Shown one piece after another: positions 59,778 through 64,000 of a stretch of 64,000 bases of DNA. The position numbers were made by a program, and so were the translations under genes. The notes beneath the pieces were generated by a model. That model saw nothing but the letters and a program-made list of their open reading frames with translations, did not search any database and was not told where the DNA came from. Numbering within the stretch: the stretch's first letter is position 1; each line of letters opens with the position of its first letter. The stretch spans positions 24,540 to 88,539 of the forward strand of contig JAHBUW010000015.1 in assembly GCA_019637875.1 (NCBI GenBank). Reading direction: 5' to 3'. The DNA comes from Pseudobdellovibrionaceae bacterium (GTDB taxonomy: Bacteria; Bdellovibrionota; Bdellovibrionia; Bdellovibrionales; Bdellovibrionaceae).

Positions 59778-60176
59778 ATGCGGAAACTGGCTCTGAACGT
59801 CTTTGCGATGACGATTCTGTCGACGATCTTGTCCCCCTCGATGGCCCAGGCGCGTGACCTGCAGCGCGTCTCGTGTACGGGTTGGGTGAGTTTCGAGACC
59901 GGCACCATGGAAGGGCGAATGACCGTCACGGCCGAGCGTCGTCAGAACGGCGAATGGACCGTGAACGATCATATCGCCGCCGGAAAAGATCGGTCGTTGG
60001 ATTCAAATTCCCTGAGCCTGGATACTTACGGCGGCTGGTTTAACTGCAAGGGCGCGACCTTCGAGTACGATGTCCTGCGCCGGACGCTGAATTTCCGCTA
60101 CAAATACGACTCGGGAATTTTAGGCGGCGGCTGCCAGAAGACCCGCGGCGAATTCACCGACTGCGTGCACGAGTAA
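59778..60176 (+). CDS. Small exported protein of unknown function
   Basis: A 132-residue protein. ATG 59778 follows GAGGAGAAATCC. Signal MRKLALNVFAMTILSTILSP then SMAQA. The mature part starts RDLQRVSCTGWVSFETG, has four Cys (probably two disulphides), and ends GGGCQKTRGEFTDCVHE. The last 79 bases overlap the gene at 60098 tail to tail. No family. Confidence 0.7.
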   Translation: MRKLALNVFAMTILSTILSPSMAQARDLQRVSCTGWVSFETGTMEGRMTVTAERRQNGEWTVNDHIAAGKDRSLDSNSLSLDTYGGWFNCKGATFEYDVLRRTLNFRYKYDSGILGGGCQKTRGEFTDCVHE

Positions 60177-60571
60177 GCGGTTCGCGTTGAGGGACGGCAG
60201 CGGATATCGCTGTCGTTCATGATCGCGATTGCGCGCAGCGAGCCGTCTTCTTTCAAAAAGACACCGTTCGTGTTTCCCCCGTCGCAGTTGTCTTCGACGC
60301 TGCGGTAGTAGCGGTAGATCTCTCCATCACGGTTGTCCGTCACGGTCGCCGTACGCCACGCCCCACGGCAGCCCGCATGCCGGAAATCGCGAAAGAAATC
60401 CTCGTTCGCCCAGTAAAGATCGTGCGTGATGCGCGCGGTTTTCTCTGGGCCGACGCTGAACTCGGTCGAGTTTTTCAGCGCGTACAGATCCCAGCCGTCA
60501 AAAGCGCAGGGAGTTTGGGCGAAAGCGGTCGAGACCATCAGCGGTAACAGCAGCGGAAAAAGAAAACGCAT
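60098..60571 (-). CDS. Small exported protein of unknown function
   Basis: A 157-residue protein with signal MRFLFPLLLPLMVSTAFAQ. Five or six Cys in the mature part (CAFDGWDLY, HAGCRGAWR, EDNCDGGNT, DIRCRPSTR). The last 26 residues lie antisense to the neighbour's coding end, so the true end may be shorter in function. GGAGG (60578-60582) precedes the ATG. Confidence 0.68.
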   Translation of the reverse strand: MRFLFPLLLPLMVSTAFAQTPCAFDGWDLYALKNSTEFSVGPEKTARITHDLYWANEDFFRDFRHAGCRGAWRTATVTDNRDGEIYRYYRSVEDNCDGGNTNGVFLKEDGSLRAIAIMNDSDIRCRPSTRTAYSCTQSVNSPRVFWQPPPKIPESYL

Positions 60572-60582
60572 GGAAGACCTCC

Positions 60583-60604
60583 GGCCCGTGAAATATCACG
60601 GGCC
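60583..60604 (-). promoter_or_regulatory. Nine-base-pair hairpin abutting a Shine-Dalgarno sequence
   Basis: GGCCCGTGA, four-base loop, TCACGGGCC. On the minus strand its 3' arm ends directly at the GGAGG of the 60098-60571 gene. No T run, so it is a leader structure rather than a terminator. Confidence 0.5.
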
Positions 60605-60635
60605 ACGGCCGGGGCAAAGTCCGGAACGGGGTGGT

Positions 60636-61214
60636 CTATTTAGTTGCGCGGGAGACATATCGGGCGAGGGCGCGCCGGGCGGCTTCGCGCACGGCTTTTC
60701 GCTCATCCGCGCGGGCGAGCTTTTCCAATGTCGCGCGCGCCCGGGCAATTTGCCACTCGCCGCAGATTTCGGCGGCCCTTTGACGGACGTACCATTGTTC
60801 ATCCGCGAGGGATTTTTGAACGGCGGGGCCGACCTTCGTGTCGCCGAAGGCCTGCAAGGTCTGTAGGGCATTGACGCGGACGCCGCCGCTTTCATCTTGC
60901 AGGAGTTTCGCCACCGGTTTCGCGGCCCCTTTCGCTTTCAGACGCGCGAGTCCCCGTAGCGCGTGCAGGCGCACGGTCATACGTTCGTTCTTCAAGGCTT
61001 GAATCAAAAGCGGGATGGCTCGCCGATCACCCAGTTCTCCCAACGCTTGGAGCGACCACTTCCGCACGCGCGGCCGTGACGGATCTTGCGCGGCTTCCAG
61101 CAAAGCGGGGACGACACGACGGCCCCGGGCTATCAGTTCACCGATGACGGTTTCGGCTTTGCGGTCACTGGGGGTGTCCAGGCGGTCGATCAGTTTTTGC
61201 GTGGTCAATTTCAT
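60636..61214 (-). CDS. HEAT-repeat protein
   Basis: A 192-residue all-helical protein. Start ATG 61214 after CGGGAG. HEAT-like pairs repeat about every 31 residues: PRVRKWSLQALGELGDRRAI, MTVRLHALRGLARLKAKGAA, GGVRVNALQTLQAFGDTKVG, WYVRQRAAEICGEWQIARAR. Such repeats bind proteins. It follows the TlpA-like gene by two bases, the last gene in a four-gene operon. Confidence 0.88.
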   Translation of the reverse strand: MKLTTQKLIDRLDTPSDRKAETVIGELIARGRRVVPALLEAAQDPSRPRVRKWSLQALGELGDRRAIPLLIQALKNERMTVRLHALRGLARLKAKGAAKPVAKLLQDESGGVRVNALQTLQAFGDTKVGPAVQKSLADEQWYVRQRAAEICGEWQIARARATLEKLARADERKAVREAARRALARYVSRATK

Positions 61215-61216
61215 GC

Positions 61217-61723
61217 TCACTCCCGAAAGAAGGCGGCCAAACGCAGCTCCAGCGTGGGGCTCAGTCCCATCGTCATCCATTCGACGCGGTTGTCGGAATC
61301 CAGAAGAACGATGGTGGGAGTCCCTTGAACTCCGTAGATGCGGGCAAGCTCACCGCGCGCATCCCAAAAGATCGGGAGCGAATATGCGCGTTCCTCCCGG
61401 GCGGCGCGGATCACGTCCAGTGCGCTGTCGGTCGAAATCGCGAAGACATTTTCCGGTTTCAAACTTCCGTTCTTCACTAAGCGATCGATGCGTGCCATCT
61501 CGGGGCGGCAGGGACCGCACCAGGTCGCCCAGAAGATCAGAAGGCGTTTCCCCTGCGCGGGCAGTTGAACGGCGCGCCCCTCGAGATCCAAAACTTGCGC
61601 GGCGGGCGCGAGCGCTTGGCCTTGCGTTTGGAAAGCCCGCTGGATTTGTGGGCCGCGGGTGGAGATGACGAAACCCAGAACCGCGAGCCAGAACAGAGTT
61701 TGGAATCCGGGACGGTATTTCAT
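61217..61723 (-). CDS. TlpA-like membrane-anchored thiol-disulphide oxidoreductase
   Basis: A 168-residue protein. One N-terminal span (FQTLFWLAVLGFVIS) then a periplasmic thioredoxin fold with FWATWCGPCRPEMARID, Cys69 and Cys72, and the cis-Pro GVQGTPTIVLLD. TlpA/ResA-type proteins reduce disulphides for cytochrome c or oxidase assembly. Member of the MFS operon, eight bases after the DUF2945-like gene. Confidence 0.9.
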   Translation of the reverse strand: MKYRPGFQTLFWLAVLGFVISTRGPQIQRAFQTQGQALAPAAQVLDLEGRAVQLPAQGKRLLIFWATWCGPCRPEMARIDRLVKNGSLKPENVFAISTDSALDVIRAAREERAYSLPIFWDARGELARIYGVQGTPTIVLLDSDNRVEWMTMGLSPTLELRLAAFFRE

Positions 61724-61731
61724 GCGCGCGC

Positions 61732-62037
61732 CTATTCCGAAAACATTTTCGGCGAAGATTTCGATTTACGGGCGGGGGGCGAGGGAAAAAGCTCGGTCTC
61801 GAGTTTCAGCGCTTCGTTGCCGGCCTCGGAGCGCACGCGGTAAGCGGGCTTTTCGGGCGAGGCGTTGCGTTTGATCTTTTTGCCTTTGATCTCGAGGGTG
61901 ACGGGCGCGGCGAAGCTCTCGAGGACTTCACCACGAATCGCGCGTCCCAACCATTTCCATTCGACCTTGGCGCCCTTCGGGTATGGCATGAGTTGAAGAT
62001 GCCACGGGGTGGGCGGAAAGGGAATGACTCTATCCAT
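61732..62037 (-). CDS. DUF2945-like (Tudor-type) small protein
   Basis: A 101-residue protein. Residues 17-80 have KGAKVEWKWLGRAIRGEVLE, then KGKKIKRNASPEKPAYRVRS and ALKLETEL, which follow the DUF2945 pattern (G-x-x-V-x-W, G-x-(I/V), K-x-x-x-A-S-x-(D/E)-x-P-x-Y-x-(I/V)). The ATG overlaps the MFS stop by eight bases. Function of the family is unclear. Confidence 0.7.
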   Translation of the reverse strand: MDRVIPFPPTPWHLQLMPYPKGAKVEWKWLGRAIRGEVLESFAAPVTLEIKGKKIKRNASPEKPAYRVRSEAGNEALKLETELFPSPPARKSKSSPKMFSE

Positions 62038-63265
62038 TCACTTCCAGTTTTTCCGCGGATTCCAGTTGCCGCAGGCCGCGCGACCAGAGGCTCGCCACGC
62101 AGATGAGTCCGCCGACCGTGCCCGCAAGGATATAGAGTTCGCGGATGCCGATGATGTCGCCGAGGGGGCCGAAGAGCGTCAGCCCGGCGGGGGCCGCGAG
62201 GGCGGCGACGGTGGTGAGTAACGAAAACGCGCGGCCCTGCAATTGCGGCGGGATTTTCTGTTGCAGAAGCGCCACCACGGGCGTGTTCCCGTAAGTGTAG
62301 GCGAAGCCGCTCAGGCACCAAAAGAAGACCGCGACGATGAAGGTCTCGCGTGTCGCGACCGCGGTCAGGCCCACGGCGAAGGAACAAATCGCCAAACCCA
62401 AAAGCAAAGTGATGACCTTACGCTTCGGCACGAGGATCGTGGTGGCGACGCCTCCCAGAAGCATCGCAACGCCTGCGAGCCCCTCCATGGTCGCGACGAA
62501 ACTGATGTCGCCTTTGAAGTGACGGGTGACGAGCAAAGGGACCAACGTAAACGTCGGCATCAGAATCATGATGAGCGTGCCGTTGAGCGCATAAAGTTGG
62601 CGTAGCGGCGGTGAATGCCAAACGAGGTCGATCCCGTCTTTGAATTCACGCCACGCGCTGGTCGTTGCGGAGGTTCGTTCGGGCTGGGGAATTTTGAAGA
62701 TCAAAAGCGGGATGATTCCTAAGGTTGCCGTAACGACATCGATCATCAGCGCCCCCTGAAAGGGCAGAAGGCTCATGGCGAAGGCGCCGATGGGGGCCGC
62801 GGCGATGGTCATCAAGCTGAGTACGATTTGGTTCAGGCCCGCCGCGCGGGTCAGAAAACTTTCGGGGACGAGCATGACGGCGCTCGCCTGCGAGGCCGGT
62901 CCTTGAAAGGCCTGCATGGAGCTGCGAACGGCCAAGAGCGTGTACACATGCCAAAGTTCGACCCGATCTTGCGCGAAGAGGGAAATCAGCACGAGCATGC
63001 AGCAGGCGGTGATCGTATCGCTCAAGATCATGATCAGTCGCCGTGAATAGCGATCGGCCAGGACGCCGCCCAACGGGCCCAGCAGCGCCTGCGGTAATAG
63101 CGCGAAGATGCCGCCCGTGGCGAGCGCGCCCACTTCACCGCTGGTCGAGGCGATCCACCACAGCAGAATGAACTGGCTGACGGCCGATCCGATCTGGGAC
63201 AGGGCCTGCCCGGAAACGATGACCCAAAAGCGAAGTTGCCAGTTCTCGAGGTGCGCGGACGCCAT
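62030..63265 (-). CDS. Major facilitator superfamily exporter
   Basis: A 411-residue transporter with 12 spans. The MFS motif after span 2 reads GGVLADRYSRRLIM. The layout and the SQIGSAVSQFILLWW opening resemble MFS_3/enterobactin-exporter or macrolide-efflux types. Substrate unknown. First gene of the operon with the DUF2945-like, TlpA-like and HEAT genes. Confidence 0.9.
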   Translation of the reverse strand: MASAHLENWQLRFWVIVSGQALSQIGSAVSQFILLWWIASTSGEVGALATGGIFALLPQALLGPLGGVLADRYSRRLIMILSDTITACCMLVLISLFAQDRVELWHVYTLLAVRSSMQAFQGPASQASAVMLVPESFLTRAAGLNQIVLSLMTIAAAPIGAFAMSLLPFQGALMIDVVTATLGIIPLLIFKIPQPERTSATTSAWREFKDGIDLVWHSPPLRQLYALNGTLIMILMPTFTLVPLLVTRHFKGDISFVATMEGLAGVAMLLGGVATTILVPKRKVITLLLGLAICSFAVGLTAVATRETFIVAVFFWCLSGFAYTYGNTPVVALLQQKIPPQLQGRAFSLLTTVAALAAPAGLTLFGPLGDIIGIRELYILAGTVGGLICVASLWSRGLRQLESAEKLEVNG

Positions 63266-63329
63266 GGGCCCGTTATCGCACGGGGCATCGGAGTTCGTCG
63301 AAGGGAATCGGAGCTTGCGATCCGATCCG

Positions 63330-64000
63330 TCAAGGGACGGACGTATCGAGGCTCAAACGAAAGCTCATGGAGGTCCCTTGCCCCAGACGGGAGTCGATCT
63401 CCAGGCGGCTTTCGTGAAGCTCCAGGAACTTCTGCACGATCATCAGGCCCAAGCCGAAGCCAAAGGACTCTCCGACTTGCCCAGAGATGAACGAGTTGGC
63501 GGACGCACGGATCTTTTCGATTTGTTCGGCCGACAGGCCGGGTCCTTCATCGGCGATCTCGAAGATCAGATCGTTTTGGCGTTGCCGCGTGAAAATACGA
63601 ATTCGTGCACCAGGAGCGCTAACCCGAATGGCGTTGCTGGCGAGGTTGCGCACCACGGACTCGATCATGATGCTGTCGCCCAAGATGATCGCGGGATTCA
63701 GGCCGGGTTGGAAATCGAGTTCGACCTGGCGTAGTTGGCGCAAACCGTTTTGCGCGGCGATCACGTCGCGCACGAGGGCGTTCATTTCAAAGGGAATCCG
63801 TCGCGGCTGGAAGCGGGTCTCTTGGATTTGCGCTTGCGCCCACATCATGACGTTCGCCATGAAGTCCCGCGAGACGAACACCGCGTCCGACAAAGCTTCG
63901 GCCTGCGGTCGCAGATCGTCGGTCGCGTTCTTCTCGACGTACGAAGAAAGAAGGCGCTGGGCCTCCAGATATCCTGAAAAGTCATGCGCGATGATCGAGA
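63330..64000 (-). CDS. Sensor histidine kinase, N-terminus outside the window
   Basis: The frame is open to the window edge. The visible part starts SIIAHDFSGYLEAQRLLSSY, where the His of HDF may be the phospho-acceptor, followed by the second dimerisation helix (DAVFVSRDFMANVMMWAQAQ). HATPase: SVVRNLASNAIRVS, ADEGPGLSAEQ, FGFGLGLMIVQKFLELH. The sensor region lies further right, not seen. It is separated from the MFS gene by 64 bases. Confidence 0.85.
   Translation of the reverse strand, partial: SIIAHDFSGYLEAQRLLSSYVEKNATDDLRPQAEALSDAVFVSRDFMANVMMWAQAQIQETRFQPRRIPFEMNALVRDVIAAQNGLRQLRQVELDFQPGLNPAIILGDSIMIESVVRNLASNAIRVSAPGARIRIFTRQRQNDLIFEIADEGPGLSAEQIEKIRASANSFISGQVGESFGFGLGLMIVQKFLELHESRLEIDSRLGQGTSMSFRLSLDTSVP

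Overview
The window is a gene-dense, GC-rich (about 60 percent by eye) stretch of a Gram-negative chromosome. The style of the genes points to the Bdellovibrionota (Bdellovibrio-like bacteria). There are many secreted proteins of no known family, and three lipoproteins carry an unusual Asn-Cys cleavage box (FQNC, FQNC, YTNC). There is a cbb3 oxidase cluster, a zinc-finger/histone-fold protein and a heavy load of sensor kinases. This placement is an inference; no rRNA or other marker gene is present. I see no tRNA, rRNA, CRISPR array, insertion sequence or prophage, and the order looks like ordinary chromosome.

Layout. 1-6.4 kb: the end of pyroglutamyl-peptidase, an FQNC lipoprotein, apaG, an endonuclease/phosphatase-family protein, two secreted unknowns, dps and a decayed methionine-sulfoxide reductase (msrC). 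6.4-14.3 kb: a secreted phospholipase D-like protein, an RmuC-like coiled-coil nuclease, an outer-membrane barrel, a 3D-domain protein, terC with a coupled small membrane protein, an L,D-transpeptidase and a second FQNC lipoprotein. 14.4-22.6 kb: a lipoprotein with a probably leaderless promoter, the histone-fold protein, a secreted HExxH protease, a Met-rich secreted protein, a tightly overlapping minus-strand run ending in a YfcG-type GST and a GT17 glycosyltransferase, and a chimeric CreD/CreC kinase. 22.7-29.5 kb: a FAN1-like nuclease fused to a DnaQ-type exonuclease, an exported unknown, and a coupled pair made of a heme c-motif protein and a protein with an internal duplication.

29.5-39.9 kb: a 2,039-residue CheB-CheR-PAS-GAF-kinase-receiver protein and two LysR regulators. 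One LysR gene diverges from a 4,5-DOPA-type dioxygenase and the other from an NmrA-like protein; both have visible promoters and palindromic operators. 40-45.3 kb: an Ig-repeat/PA14-like lipoprotein, a siderophore-interacting protein, a 3D-like secreted protein and two membrane proteins, one of only 43 residues. 45.4-52.8 kb: the cbb3 oxidase operon, transcribed ccoI-ccoS-ccoNO-ccoQ-ccoP-ccoG-TauE/SafE, with CcoN and CcoO fused and a mono-heme CcoP. 53-58.2 kb: an NtrC-type sigma54 activator, then on the other strand two sensor kinases in tandem with an unknown protein whose C-terminus resembles a restriction-endonuclease fold. 58.3-64 kb: an amidohydrolase lipoprotein, two small secreted proteins whose genes overlap tail to tail, an MFS/DUF2945-like/TlpA-like/HEAT operon, and a kinase that runs off the right edge.

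How the parts fit. The oxidase operon carries its own copper pump, assembly factors and a TauE/SafE membrane protein, so it is self-contained for low-oxygen respiration. Signal transduction is over-represented: five kinases, one sigma54 activator and two LysR proteins. Most of the rest is envelope or exported. Coding is nearly continuous. The only stretch over 300 bases without an intact gene is about 6014-6445, which holds the msrC remnant.
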